From Ascarosepion bandense (taxonomy: Eukaryota > Mollusca > Cephalopoda > Sepiida > Sepiidae), in contig JBBBDQ010000917.1 in NCBI GenBank assembly GCA_037127315.1, positions 1 to 64,000 of the forward strand: a stretch of 64,000 nt of DNA, read 5' to 3'. The position numbers were made by a program, and so were the translations under genes. This document shows positions 1-12,439 of this stretch, piece after piece (positions within the stretch are counted from its first letter, which is position 1; each line of letters starts with the position of its first letter). Below the pieces are notes generated by a model. It had not been told where the DNA came from, did no database searches, and was given only the letters and a program-made list of their open reading frames with translations.

Positions 1-3000
1 GCCTAATCAAATAAATTCCCTGCCAACAGTCAGTTGCATTATTTACATATCACAGTCATTCCAGCCAGTAAGAGAACTAACTTATCACAGTCAAAAAATC
101 TAAAATAACCGGTCACACATTTTACCTAATCAAATAAATTCCCTGTCATCAGTCAGTTGCATTATTTACATATCACAGTCATTACAGCCAGTAAGAGAAC
201 TAACTTATCACAGTCAATAAATATAAATTCACAGGTCACACATTTTACCTAATCAAATAATTTCCCTGCCAACAGTCAGTTGCATTATTTACATATCACA
301 GTCATTACAGCCAGTAAGAGAACTAACTTATCACAGTCAAAAAATCTAAAATAGCCAGTCACACATTTTACCTAATCAAATAAATTCCCTGCCAACAGTC
401 AGTTGCATTATTTACATAACACAGTCATTACAGCCAGTAAGAGAACTAACTTATCACAGTCAATAAATATAAATTCACCGGTCACACATTTTACCTAATC
501 AAATAAATTCCCTGCCAACAGTCAGTTGCATTATTTACATATCACAGTCATTACAGCCAGTAAGAGAACTAACTTATCACAGTCAAAAAATCTAAAATAA
601 CCGGTCACACATTTTACCTAATCAAATAAATTCCCTGCCAACAGTCAGTTGCTTTATTTACATATCACAGTCATTACAGCCAGTAAGAGAACTAACTTAT
701 CACAGTCAATAAATATAAATTCACCGGTCACACATTTTACCTAATCAAATAAATTCCCTGCCATCAGCCAGTTGCATTATTTACATATCACAGTCGTTAC
801 AGCCAGTAAGAGAACTAACTTATCACAGTCAATAAATATAAATTCACCGGTCACACATTTTACCTAATCAAATAAATTCCCTGCCATCAGCCAGTTGCAT
901 TATTTACATATCACAGTCATTACAGCCAGTAAGAAGACTAACTTATCACAGTCAAAAAATCTAAAATAACCGGTCACACATTTTGCCCTAATCAAATAAA
1001 TTCCCTGCCAACAGTCAGTTGCATTATTTTTATATCACAGTCATTCCAGCCAGTAAGAGAACTAACTTATCACAGTCAAAAAAAATCTAAAATAACCGAT
1101 TCACACATTTTACCTAATCAAATAAATTCCCTGTCATCAGTCAGTTGCATTATTTACATATCACAGTCATTACAGCCAGTAAAGAGAACTAACTTATCAC
1201 AGTCAATAAATATAAATTCACAGGTCACACATTTTACCTAATCAAATAATTTCCCTGCCAACAGTCAGTTGCATTATTTACATATCACAGTCATTACAGC
1301 CAGTAAGAGAACTAACTTATCACAGTCAAAAATCTAAAATAATGATCACACATTTTACCTAATCAAATAAATTCCCTGCCAACAGTCAGTTGCATTATTT
1401 ACATATCACAGTCATTACAGCCAGTAAGAGAACTAACTTATCACAGTCAAAAAAATCTAAAATAGCCGGTCACACATTTTACCTAATCAAATAAATTCCC
1501 TGCCAACAGTCAGTTGCATTATTTACATATCACAGTCATTACAGCCAGTAAGAGAACTAACTTATCACAGTCAATAAATATAAATTCACCGGTCACACAT
1601 TTTACCTAATCAAATAAATTCCCTGCCAACAGTCAGTTGCATTATTTACATATCACAGTCATTACAGCCAGTAAGAGAACTAACTTATCACAGTCAATAA
1701 ATATAAAATAACCGGTCACACATTTTTACCTAATCAAATAAATTCCCTGCCATCAGTCAGTTGCATTATTTACATATCACAGTAATTACAGCCAGTAAGA
1801 GAACTAACTTATCACAGTCAAAAAATCTAAAATAACCGGTCACACATTTTACCTAATCAAATAGAAATTCCTGCCATCAGTCAGTTGCATTATTTACATA
1901 TCACAGTCATTACAGCCAGTAAGAGAACTAACTTATCACAGTCAATAAATATAAATTCACCGGTCACACATTTTACCTAATCAAATAAATTCCCTGCCAT
2001 CAGCCAGTTGCATTATTTACATATCACAGTCATTACAGCCAGTAAGAGAACTAACTCATCACAGTCAATAAATATAAATTCACCGATGCACATTTTTACC
2101 TAATCAAATAAATTCCCTGCCATCAGCCAGTTGCATTATTTACATATCACAGTCATTACAGCCAGTAAGAGAACTAACTTATCACAGTCAAAAAATCTAA
2201 AATAACCGGTCACACATTTTACCTAATCAAATAAATTCCCTGCCAACAGTCAGTTGCATTATTTACATATCACAGTCATTACAGCCAGTAAGAGAACCTT
2301 ATCACAGTCAGTAAATATAAATTCACCGATTTTGTTTACCTAATCAAATGAATTCCCTGCCATCAGCCAGTTGCATTATTTACATATGCAGTCATTACAG
2401 CCAGTAAGAAATTAACTCATCACAGTCAATAAATATAAATTCACCAGTCATACATTTTACCTAATCAAATAAATTCCCCACTGCATCAGCAGTTGCATTA
2501 TTACATATCCCAGTCATTACAATGATAAGAGAACTAACTTATCACAGTCAATAAATATAAATTCACCGGTCACACATTTTACCTAATCAAATAAATTCCC
2601 TGCCATCAGCCAGTTGCATTATTCCATATCTGATCATTACAGCCAGTAAGAGAACTAACTTATCACAGTCAATAAATATAAATTCACCGGTCACACATTT
2701 ACCTAATCAAATAAATTCCCTGCCATCAGCCAGTTGCATTATTTACATATCACAGTCATTACAGCCAGTAAGAGAACTAACTTATACAGTCAATAAATAT
2801 AAATTCACCGGTCACACATTTTACCTAATCAAATAAATTCCTACTTGTCAACCAGTTGCATTATTTACATATCACAGTCATTACAGCCAGTAAGAGAACT
2901 AACTCATCACAGTCAATAAATATAAATTCACCGGTCACACATTTACCTAATCAAATAAATTCCCTGCCATCAGTCAATTGCATTATTTACATATCACAGT

Positions 3001-6000
3001 CATTACAGCCAGTAAGAGAACTAACTTATCACAGTCAATAAATATAAATTCACCGGTCACACATTTTACCTAATCAAATAAATTCCCTGCCATCAGTCAA
3101 TTGCATTATTTACATATCACAGTCATTACAGCCAGTAAGAGAACTAACTTATCACAGTCAATAAATATAAATTCACCGGTCACACATTTTACCTAATCAA
3201 ATAAATTCCCTGCCATCAGTCAGTTGCATTATTTACATATCACAGTCATTACAGCCAGTAAGATAACTAACTTATCACAGTCAATAAATATAAATTCACA
3301 GGTCACACATTTTTACCTAATCAAATAAATTCCCTGCCATCAGTTCATTATTTACATATCACAGTCATTACAGCCAGTAAGAGAACTAACTTATCACAGT
3401 CAATAAATATAAATTCACCGGTCACACATTTTACCTAATCAAATAAATTCCCTGCCATCAGCCAGTTGTATTATTTACATATCACAGTCATTACAGCCAG
3501 TAAGAGAACTAACTTATCACAGTCAAAAAATCTAAAATAACAGGTCACACATAATCAAATAAATTCCCTGCCAACAGTCAGTTGCATTATTTACATATCA
3601 CAGTCATGCAGCCAGTAAGAGAACTAACTTATCACAGTCAATAAATATAAATTCACAGGTCACACATTTTACCTAATCGAATAAATTCCCTGCCAACAGT
3701 CAGTTGCATTATTTACATATCACAGTCATTACAGCCAGTAAGAGAACTAACTTATCACAGTCAATAAATATAAATTCACAGGTCACACATTTTACCTAAT
3801 CAAATAAATTCCCTGCCAACAGTCAGTTGCATTATTTACATATCACAGTCATTACAGCCAGTAAGAGAACTAACTTATCACAGTCAATAAATATAAATTC
3901 ACCGGTCACACATTTTACCTAATCAAATAAATTCCCTGCCATCAGCCAGTTGCATTATTTACATATCACAGTCATTACAGCCAGTAAGAGAACTAACTTA
4001 TCACAGTCAATAAATATAAATTCACCGGTCACACATTTTACCAAATCAAATAAATTCCCTGCCAACAGTCAGTTGCATTATTTACATATCACAGTCATTA
4101 CAGCCAGTAAGAGAACTAACTTATCACAGTCAATAAATATAAAATAACCGGTCACACATTTTACCTAATCAAATAAATTCCCTGCCATCAGTCAGTTGCA
4201 TTATTTACATATCACAGTCATTACAGCCAGTAAGAGAACTAACTTATCACAGTCAAAAAATCTAAAATAACCGGTCACACATTTTACCTAATCAAATAAA
4301 TTCCCTGCCATCAGCCAGTTGCATTATTTACATATCACAGTCATTACAGCCAGTAAGAGAACTAACTCATCACAGTCAATAAATATAAATTCACCGGTCA
4401 CACATTTTACCTAATCAAATAAATTCCCTGCCATCAGCCAGTTGCATTATTTACATATCACAGTCATTACAGCCAGTAAGAGAACTAACTCATCACGGTC
4501 AATAAATATAAATTCACCGGTCACACATTTTACCTAATCAAATAAATTCCCTGCCATCAGCCAGTTGCATTATTTACATATCACAGTCATTACAGCCAGT
4601 AAGAGAACTAACTTATCACAGTCAATAAATATAAATTCACCGGTCACACATTTTACCTAATCAAATAAATTCCCTGCCATCAGTCAGTTGCATTATTTAC
4701 ATATCACAGTCATTACAGCCAGTAAGAGAACTAACTTATCACAGTCAATAAATATAAATTCACCGGTCACACTTTTTACCTAATCAAATAAATTCCCTGC
4801 CATCAGCCAGTTGCATTATTTACATATCACAGTCATTACAGCCAGTAAGAGAACTAACTTATCACAGTCAATAAATATAAATTCACCGGTCACACATTTT
4901 ACCTAATCAAATAAATTCCCTGCCATCAGCCAGTTGCATTATTTACATATCACAGTCATTACAGCCAGTAAGAGAACTAACTTATCACAGTCAATAAATA
5001 TAAATTCACCGGTCATACATTTTACCTAATCAAATAAATTCCCTGCCATCAGCCAGTTGCATTATTTACATATCACAGTCATTACAGCCAGTAAGAGAAC
5101 TAACTTATCACAGTCAATAAATATAAATTCACCGGTCACACATTTTACCTAATCAAATAAATTCCCTGTCGACAGTCAGTTGCATTATTTACATATCACA
5201 GTCAAAAAATCTAAAATAACCGGTCACACATTTTACCTAATCAAATAAATTCCCTGCCAACAGTCAGTTGCATTATTTACATATCACAGTCATTACAGCC
5301 AGTAAGAGAACTAACTTATCACGGTCAGTAAATATAAATTCACCGGTCACACATTTTACCTAATCATAAATAAATTCCCTGCCATCAGCCAGTTGCATTA
5401 TTTACATATCACAGTCATTACAGCCAGTAAGAGAACTAACTCATCACAGTCAATAAATATAAATTCACCGGTCACACATTTTACCTAATCAAATAAATTC
5501 CCTGCCATCAGTCAGTTGCATTATTTACATATCACAGTCATTACAGCCAGTAAGAGAACTAACTTATCACAGTCAATAAATATAAATTCACCGGTCACAC
5601 ATTTTACCTAATCAAATAAATTCCCTGCCATCAGCCAGTTGCATTATTTACATATCACAGTCATTACAGCCAGTAAGAGAACTAACTTATCACAGTCAAT
5701 AAATATAAATTCACCGGTCACACATTTTACCTAATCAAATAAATTCCCTGCCATCAGCCAGTTGCATTATTTACATATCACAGTCATTACAGCCAGTAAG
5801 AGAACTAACTTATCACAGTCAATAAATATAAATTCACCGGTCACACATTTTACCTAATCAAATAAATTCCATGCCGACAGTCAGTTGCATTATTTACATA
5901 TCACAGTCATTACAGCCAGTAAGAGAACTAACTTATCACAGTTAATAAATATAAATTCACCGGTCACACATTTTACCTAATCAAATAAATTCCCTGCCAA

Positions 6001-6235
6001 CAGTCAGTTGCATTATTTACATATCACAGTCATTACAGCCAGTAAGAGAACTAACTTATCACAGTCAATAAATATAAATTCACCGGTCACACATTTTACC
6101 TAAGCAAATAAATTCCCTGCCATCAGTCAGTTGCATTATTTACATATCACAATCATTACAGCCAGTAAGAGAACTAACTTATCACAGTCAAAAAATCTAA
6201 AATAACCGGTCACACATTTTGCCTAATCAATCAGT
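1..6235. repeat. 123-bp tandem repeat array (array A), about 50 units
   Basis: A repeat beginning CCTAATCAAATAAATTCCCT recurs every 123 bp (for example at 2 and 125) from the first base to about 6235. Two subtypes differ in the tract after the second ATCACAGTCA: type a reads AAAAAATCTAAAATAACCGG and type b AATAAATATAAATTCACCGG. Hybrids with b then a sequence occur near 1690 and 4130. Near the left end a and b often alternate. ATCACAGTCA occurs twice per unit, 35 bp apart, suggesting older sub-repeats. Small indels cluster around 2300-2850. The array continues beyond the left edge. Short open frames inside it reflect the length being divisible by three and are not genes. Confidence 0.97.
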
Positions 6236-6239
6236 TGCA

Positions 6240-6695
6240 TTATTTACATAAGTTACCCCCCACATTTCCATCAGTCCCACAAGTCACATAATCACAGGCA
6301 GTCAGAAAACTGTCTAACTCAAAAAGATATTGATCACACACAAGGTGTAAGGCCTGAAATGTTTCCTGCTCAGAAGCTTCATCTTCAAATGAAAATAACT
6401 TCAGACAAAGTTTGTCAAAAGCAGCCATTTCTGGGAATTGCTCAACATCCAGGAAATTGACTCCATTTTTCATAGTCTTGAAATTTGAATGATACATCTC
6501 TGGAATTGTGATAAAGCTAGAGTGGCCAACGCTTTACAGTTCTACAGCCACTTTTGGCCATTGGGTTTAAGTGACCAAAATAAAGGAAGTGACAATCAGG
6601 AATTTTATCAGTACTAGCCAGATGGTACAAGGCAAAAGCGTGGATTCCAAATTGTACTTGAGGGAAAATTTTCATCATGATTGCTTCTTTTACAC
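6240..6695 (-). pseudogene. Exon-like segment, copy 1 (unrecognised protein fragment)
   Basis: On the minus strand a pyrimidine tract ending CTTTTACAG (a good splice-acceptor match) precedes base 6695. It is followed by an open frame of roughly 58 codons containing KIFPQVQFGIHAFALYHLAS, which ends at a TAG. A second frame, shifted by +1 and overlapping the first by about 14 nt, continues with MYHSNFKTMKNGVNFLDVEQ and an acidic stretch EDEASEQETFQAL. A single ancestral one-base indel would explain both. I do not recognise the family. Compared with copies 2 and 3, the C-terminal end here differs (FELDSFLTACDY) and runs into 123-bp array sequence. The composition looks more protein-like than its surroundings. 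Whether it was ever an exon is inference; as it stands it is broken. Confidence 0.4.
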
Positions 6696-6702
6696 CTGTA
6701 AA

Positions 6703-7779
6703 AGAAAAAAAAAATTAGAAAATAGCAAAATAATGCTAAAATAAAGGCAAAATTCTATAATAAATGCAGCATATATTAACCAGACTGGTCCATAAATAAA
6801 TTCAGCCTTTCTTCCCATCATGTGTAAAACACATAAGTGCAGATCATTAATAAAAACAAAAAAGTCAAGATATACAATGCATTCAATTTTGACAGTCATC
6901 AAAATGTTAGAATTCATTGTTTGATAACAAATTAGTAAATACTAATGACTTCTAGATTATATATATTGAATGTGCACAAAGTTCCAAGTGTATATTTATT
7001 TAATAGTAAAAACAAATTTCTGCTTAACTTATTTTAGCTGATAATAGGTATTATTTAAGTTTAGATTTTATTCACTTTAATTTGTTTTAGTAGTGAAGAG
7101 AAGTGGTCTCTCATAAAGAGAACGGAACAGTGTAAACACGTATTAATGCAAGAGTGAGAGACTGAATTGCGAAAACCAGATTAACCAAACTCATAGGACT
7201 AAAGTCAAAAAAGTTTATTAAAAAAAAAGAAAAAAAAAAAATGAATTTCATTAATTTGCACTTTGCTACTGCTTTTCCTAAGTTTGTTAGAAAACTCAAA
7301 TTTTTCAATATTAATCTAATTATTATTTCTGGAATATAATAGTATTTACATTGTTTGGACTATTGTCCTTATCTTTATTCCTATTTTTGTGATGTTTTGT
7401 CTGTTGTACACTCTAGCCTTCATCAGGTGCTAGAAATTTTGAACTGAACCCTTTATTTTGACCTCTAAGTCATGGGCTCACCACTGCTGTAGCCTGGTCT
7501 GGAATTCAAAACTCATGGCCCAGTGGATATAGACATTGGTTAGTTCCAGTGACTTTGCTGTAGGTATGCTGAGTTCAATACCAGGCTGCAGCAGTGTTGA
7601 ATAAATAACTACATGGCTACCAGAAGTGCCATCCACACAGAATGAGAATGATATAACCCAGTAATTGAAATAAAGGTTTCCATTCAAAATACCCAGCACC
7701 TGAAGAAGACCAGAGCATACTGATGAACCGAAATGTCATTCATAAACATAGCAATAAAGATGAGAACAGTCTGAACAGT
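6703..7779. other. AT-rich non-coding flank, duplicated in copies 2 and 3
   Basis: Matches 28315-29700 (interrupted there by a LINE) and 43396-44400. Contains poly-A/T runs but no convincing coding sequence. Its right end (7480-7779) has a counterpart only near 44115-44415, because copy 2 lacks that part. The shared sequence stops at GAACAGTGTA, where the reverse-transcriptase fragment begins in copy 1. Confidence 0.6.
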
Positions 7780-8880
7780 GTATTACAAATGAAGAGAGAC
7801 ATGTACCTATGTTTCATCGACTATGCAAAGGCATTCGACAAGATACGACACAAGGAATTGATGGAGATGCTAGGCAGCCTCGATATTTTCGGCAAAGAAA
7901 TAAGAGTAATTAAGAATTTCTACTGGCAGCAAACGGCCTGCATACGAACAGGTAACGATCTCAGTAGATTTACAAAGATAGAAAGAGGCGTAAGACAAGG
8001 ATGTGTCGTTTCACCGGATTTCTTCAACCAGTATAGCGAGAATATTTTGAGGACCCTAGACTACATCCCAGGATTTGTTATTGGAGGCCACAACTTGAAC
8101 AACATAAGGTATGCAGATGATACAGTGCTGATTGCAGACATGGAAAGGAAGCTACAAGACCTACAAAAGTTAGCGGTGGAGAGTGACAAAAAAGACTACA
8201 AATAAACTTTAAGAAAACTGAATGCATGGTCATCAGCAAAAAGTGCAACCCAAAATGCCAAATATATGTAGGGGATACCAGAATCAAGCAAGTACAAAAA
8301 TTTAAATACCTAGGAAGTGTTCTAAGTGGAGATGGAAAGTGTGACACAGAGATCCGAAGGCAAAATACTAACACACAGGAAAATTTCACTAGAAACAAAG
8401 AAAAGAATGCTGGATTGCTATGTGATGTCAGGTCTTCAATACGGCAGTGAATGCTGGACAATATCATCGAAAATGAGGACAAAACTGGAAGCAGCGGAAA
8501 TGTGGTTCTACAGAAGGATGCTGCGAATATCGTGGACTGAGCATGCAAGCAACGATGAGATGTTGGAAAGAATGTCAACCAAAAGGAAATTAATACTGAG
8601 CATCAGGAAGAGACAACTGTAGTTCCTGGGACAGGCAATGAGGAAGGAGAGCCTGGAGAACCTGATACTGACTGGCCAGATAGAAGGAAAGAGAGAGAGA
8701 GGAAGGCAGAGGATAACATTTTTGAAGGGCTTGGTCAGGTGGATGATGGAACAGGGTTGCCAGGAGTAACAGGGACAAACATACTAAGGGCCACAAGGGA
8801 TAGGGAGACTTGAAGAACCATGATCACCTACATCCTGAAGGGACAGGGCACATAGAAGAATTGCCATCTCCTACCTCCCT
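7780..8880 (+). pseudogene. Non-LTR retrotransposon reverse transcriptase, 5'-truncated and decayed
   Basis: The frame from 7723 to 8205 gives a reverse-transcriptase palm. It has FIDYAKAFDKI (the first catalytic Asp, about residues 31-41), the GVRQGCVVSP block (89-98) and the IRYADDTVL active site (128-136). The first 19 residues come from flanking duplicated DNA and are not part of the protein. One base is lost near 8192, and the frame resumes with KFKYLGSVLSGDGK at 8226-8450. A second shift near 8365 leads to RMLDCYVMSGLQYGSECWTI and MWFYRRMLRISW (8326-8622). A stop near 8620 interrupts the downstream FLGQAMRKESLENL / GRQRITFL tail. Endonuclease and RNA-binding parts are absent. The palm and C-terminal pattern fit an endonuclease-type LINE; the exact clade is not resolved. 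It lies only in copy 1 and must be inactive. Confidence 0.88.
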
Positions 8881-8889
8881 TTTCTTTTT

Positions 8890-9095
8890 TTTAAATTTGG
8901 CTAAGCAGTTACCATTTCCTCTTACCCACCACTACTAACCCAAGGGTCAAGCCACATGCCTCCCACTACCATAAGGGAAATTACTAAGATTCCTTTAGCT
9001 TAACCCTATAATAGCCAATATTCCCCCACCATTTCCTTTACTAAACCAAGCATCAGGCATTAGAATTTTCTCTCCATTTGATTTGTTGACAATAG
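8890..9095. repeat. About 200-bp interspersed repeat R, copy 1
   Basis: A segment with AAATTTGGCTAAGCAGTTAC at its left and GATTTGTTGACAAT at its right recurs at 22030-22240 (diverged), 32325-32535 and 47365-47575. The copy at 22030 lies in a different context from the others, so this is an interspersed repeat as well as part of the segmental duplication. Its class is unknown and it has no coding content. Confidence 0.7.
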
Positions 9096-9296
9096 CATCA
9101 CCCCAAGCAAGGTGGTAACCCCACTGATGTGCAGGGGGTACTTAATAGTGAAATGATTGGAAAAGATAAAGCTGGAAACCACATCCTAAACAGGGAACAA
9201 GGGATGAGCCTTTGAACCTGTTCAATAGACATGGGGGGAGTGTGAACCGGTCCATAGATAGATCTATCTACTCCAATTGAACCCCCCCCCCCCAAA
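9096..9296 (-). mobile_element. Short retroelement with LINE-type 3' tail, minus orientation
   Basis: Read on the minus strand it has the same body as 9545-9770, 12440-12620 and 53931-54075. The parts are GTTCACACTCC, a CTGTTTAGGATGTGGTTTCC block and a terminal TGCACATCAGTGGGG…CCTTGCTTGGGGTGAT tail. A run of Cs followed by As lies at the other end. Non-coding. Confidence 0.75.
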
Positions 9297-9328
9297 AAAA
9301 AACCAAAGTGAGAAGATTGGAAAAGTGA

Positions 9329-9356
9329 ATATATATATATATATATATATATATGA

Positions 9357-9386
<30 letters not shown>
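9329..9386. repeat. (AT)n followed by (GT)n microsatellite
   Basis: About 13 AT dinucleotides (9329-9354) are followed by about 14 GT dinucleotides (9359-9386). Related TA/GT tracts sit at the collinear points 32805-32845 and 47605-47660 of the other copies. Confidence 0.95.
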
Positions 9387-9390
<4 letters not shown>

Positions 9391-9428
9391 TTAAGTATAC
9401 ATATTATATATATTATTTGAATAGGAAA

Positions 9429-9648
9429 CAAGGGATGAGCCTCTTCACCTGTTCAATAGATGTGAATGGAGTGTGAACCGGGCGATAGTTTAGACTATCT
9501 ACTCCAATTGAAAAATAAAAAAAAGGGAGAAGATTGGCTCTTTTCCAATCTTCTCACTTATTTTTCAATTGCAGGAGATTGACTAAACTATCGCCCGGTT
9601 CACACTCCACCCACGTCTATTGAACAGGTGTAGAGGCTCATCCCTTGA
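9429..9648. repeat. Long near-perfect palindrome (about 105-bp arms, 7-bp spacer)
   Basis: The left arm 9429-9537 and right arm 9545-9648 are reverse complements with few mismatches; the spacer is CTCTTTT at 9538-9544. Both arms are copies of the same short retroelement in opposite orientation. For example, AACCGGGCGATAGTTTAG in the left arm pairs with CTAAACTATCGCCCGGTT in the right. Confidence 0.9.
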
Positions 9649-9770
9649 TCCCTAGTATGTGGTTTCCGGCTTTCTCTTTTCCAATCTTTTCATTATTACG
9701 TAGCCCCCTGCACATCAGTGGCGTTACCACCTTGCACGAGTGATACCATTAAAAAAAAAAAAAAAAATTT
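9545..9770 (+). mobile_element. Short retroelement with LINE-type 3' tail, plus orientation
   Basis: Ends in CCCCCTGCACATCAGTGGCG, then a CCTTGC…GTGATACCATT segment and a poly-A tail (about 9748-9767). The 3' end matches the true LINE copy at 29105-29193. This is the pattern expected for a SINE that borrows its partner LINE's tail for reverse transcription. Confidence 0.78.
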
Positions 9771-11536
9771 CAGACCTATTATAATATCCCAATTTTATTT
9801 TACTTCTATTTACAATTTAAACAAAATTTAGGTTTTTATTTTTTTTGTTAAATTTTTAACAGATTATATTGTCTACTATTCCTTCCTGTTATCTTCTAAT
9901 TCCTGTGACATGTTTAATTTTTGATTCTTTAATACAGATGTAAGTGAAATGAGTTGACAAGACTGGTTTTCCTTAACAAGGATTTAATCAACAAAACATT
10001 TCCTGACTAAGCAATTCGTCAACTGGCGAATGCAAGTAAGGGAAGTAATTACACTAACAAAATGCCAAGGGCAGATAAGTATAGTACAGTAAGTAATCTA
10101 AGTCTTCTAATATGAAGTTATGAATTTAAGTCTCATATCTGGAGCACGAATTTTAAACTTTTTTCTTTTTTAAACCCCACGTTTTTTGTTTTTTGTTTTT
10201 TTTAACATCTTTGCCATGTTGAGCTCCTTCCTGTTATGTGAAGTTTTGTAAAATAAAATTTGAATTAATAAAGTTTTGTTTTTGATCATTGCTGATGAAG
10301 TGAGAACTTTTTCGCTGAAGTAGCTATTTAACGGAATGTAAATTTCGGAATATATGTCTCTCGTAGAGACTACGCATGTGTCTTCATCAGGAAATTATCA
10401 ATACCATGGAAGTTGGTGTCTGCAAAATTTTTATTTTTATTTATAGGGTCTTGACTGGAAGTGAATTTGCTTTTTCACTATTACCAACCACAAAATACAA
10501 ATGCTTGCTTAAAATAATTATACAATTTAACCAAATGGGACAGTAATGATTTTATTTTGTGAATTAGTATCATAAAATTCTTTACACACATGGTGGTTTA
10601 ATATCCTGCAATGCAGAAAAATGTAACTGGAAAAAAATACCATTAGTGTATACAATACTAGAGAAAAGCCATATGAATACATTTTAAAAAAATAATTGGA
10701 TTAAATATTATAAATTTAAGTCTTATGCTGCTATGTAGTTAATTAAAGTCATGAACTCAATTGGATTCAAGAAGAAGCTTACTACTTTTCTATACAAGTC
10801 ATGGTGGAAGGAGCAGAGATCAACTACAGGTGGTAGGAGGCATGGTCTTCACTCAAGTGCGCCAAATTCAAATTCAACTCAGTGGTTGAGAAAGACGGCA
10901 GCCATGTTGAAAAATGTTACATTCAACACAATGTAAAATACAAGGAACAGTTTTGTGAAAAACATTGATACATCAGCTTAGTTACTGTTATACAAAATTG
11001 CATGTAGCTACTATTTATTACTACCGTGACTAAGAGTAGCAGAGATGTGTCTAATAAAGTTTACCTATTCAATAATAATAGTAAGCGGACACATGGAAAT
11101 ATTGAAATTTAACAAAGACGATGCTATTAAAATTAGCACAAAATAACATAGAAATTCTCTAATCTACTAGATTAGTTGTAATTAACTTTGCTATAGTCAA
11201 TTTAAGAGTTAAAATAGTGTTAAAAAGAAGTCTGAAGTGGACAAATAGTTTTTATAATCAACCTCTGCCTAGACACGTTGACGGAGTAAAAATAGTCTCG
11301 TAAAAAAAAAAAAATCCAGAAATGGTAATTAGCTTTTTTATTCATTGACAACATCATTTCCGCTCCGACTTTTACCGTGACGTAAAAAAAAAAAATATAC
11401 ATACTTGTTAATCATATTTCGTTAATTGACAGTCACTGTCACGTTGTGAATCGTTTGGATAGTTTTTCTTTTATGCAAGGAAGGATAAACAATTCTCACG
11501 TTATGAGTAGATTAAGTAAAAAAAGTGTTTCACTTT
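9771..11536. other. AT-rich non-coding DNA, collinear with copies 2 and 3
   Basis: 9775-10490 matches about 32920-33400 and 47935-48420. 10490-11536 matches 33410-34330 and, in pieces, 50600-50950 and 51400-52470. A short GC-richer stretch (GAGAAAGACGGCAGCCATGT at about 10887) recurs at about 33677, 50691 and 51802. No convincing gene seen. Confidence 0.6.
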
Positions 11537-11665
11537 AATAAGCTTCTTCAGAGATTTAAAAACGAATGATTAAAAAATTCTAAGAGGTCTGGCTTCATTG
11601 TTCAGATACGTGTCACGATACCTTCATCAAGATACTGTCTCTTTTAATCTCTGAAGAAGCTTCTT
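11537..11665. repeat. Inverted repeat, about 24-bp arms
   Basis: The left arm at 11537-11561 contains AAGCTTCTTCAGAGATTTAA. The right arm at 11642-11665 contains TTAATCTCTGAAGAAGCTT. They pair apart from one extra base and one mismatch, with about 80 bp between. Counterparts are at 34333-34447 and 52474-52602. Confidence 0.85.
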
Positions 11666-12134
11666 AAAGAGAAACATGTTAAATCCAAGACTTTTTTCCT
11701 AATTGTTCTTTAATTATACTATTCATTTTGTCAGATTCCGATCCATATTGTTAATATTCAACATTATATCTGTGAAATATGACAGATTTTACCAAGTAAA
11801 GAAATAAATATTATTTTTATTCCCACGTGCGTTAGTAAATAAGATGGAGCTCCACGTGACAGTAAGTCGTGACAGAGACATAAAATTAATGAACGAACAC
11901 TTGTTCTCAACAAGTGGAGAAATACGTAAAATATGAAGAGAAAATGTCTTACTTACAGATACTTCCATTCGGCCCATGATCTCTATATAACGAGACGGCA
12001 GGAGTTATATGGCAGTAGGCAGATTTTGTCGAAACAAAAAAAAAAAAGCCACCTTCCTGTCGACTCCCTATCGCTGAATGAATGTGTGAAAACGCTTGGG
12101 TGTGACGTCAACAGCGGAAGACACGTGATTTTTG
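11666..12134. other. Non-coding duplicated segment
   Basis: Collinear with 34448-34960 and 52603-53075. It carries a conserved GTGTGACGTCA stretch (12099, 34915, 53040) upstream of a CACGTG-like site. Copies 2 and 3 have a long TA microsatellite here that copy 1 lacks. No gene seen. Confidence 0.55.
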
Positions 12135-12425
12135 CCACACGTACGGCTCGGAACGAGAAACCGGGGAGCCGAGTTCGAATTCCAGTTGAATCCATTGTAT
12201 TCACTTACGCGCAAATACCCTTGGGAAAGGTATTAATCCGTCTCTTCCTTCCAGTTATGGGTTAAATAGCAGGACAGATTGGGTTCTATAGCCTTGGTCG
12301 GCAACCAGTCTACCGTAGAAAGCAATGGCAAACTACTGCGGGATAATCTTCTGCCCAGTCAGTCATGTCTCTTTCGAGACATTATCGCCCAAGCGTGTAT
12401 CACGTATGGCACTTAACTGACTGAC
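12135..12425 (+). mobile_element. tRNA-derived SINE (5'-truncated head)
   Basis: Member of the most frequent SINE family in the window. It has a tRNA-like box B (GAGTTCGAATTCC, about 12170), the internal GGGAAAGGTATTAATCCGTC and CTATAGCCTTGGTCGGCAAC blocks, and a terminus at GGCACTTAACTGACTGA. The box A part seen in full copies (GTGGTGCATTGGATATCGGC) is missing, so the head is replaced by local sequence. SINEs of tRNA origin are known from octopus, which fits, but the family name needs a database match. Confidence 0.85.
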
Positions 12426-12439
12426 CCGCTTGATATCAA

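Noticed and set aside
1..6235. CRISPR array
   Set aside because: The 123-bp units abut directly with no unique spacers, the setting is eukaryotic and no cas genes are present.
6690..6917. Hydrophobic 75-codon minus-strand frame (also 28307-28603) as a membrane protein
   Set aside because: The hydrophobic residues come from A/T-rich sequence. It runs into the acceptor-like pyrimidine tract and in copy 2 continues into the unrelated LINE insertion.
7723..8205. Complete reverse-transcriptase gene
   Set aside because: The first 19 codons are flanking duplicated DNA. The frame is broken by two shifts and a stop, and the endonuclease is missing.
10751..10936. 61-codon frame as a conserved peptide, since the segment recurs four times
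   Set aside because: The other copies carry indels that break the frame; the conservation is due to recent duplication.
12135..12425. Functional tRNA genes at the SINE heads
   Set aside because: Only box A/B-like parts of a tRNA remain, the cloverleaf cannot be completed, and the heads are attached to long SINE bodies in many copies.
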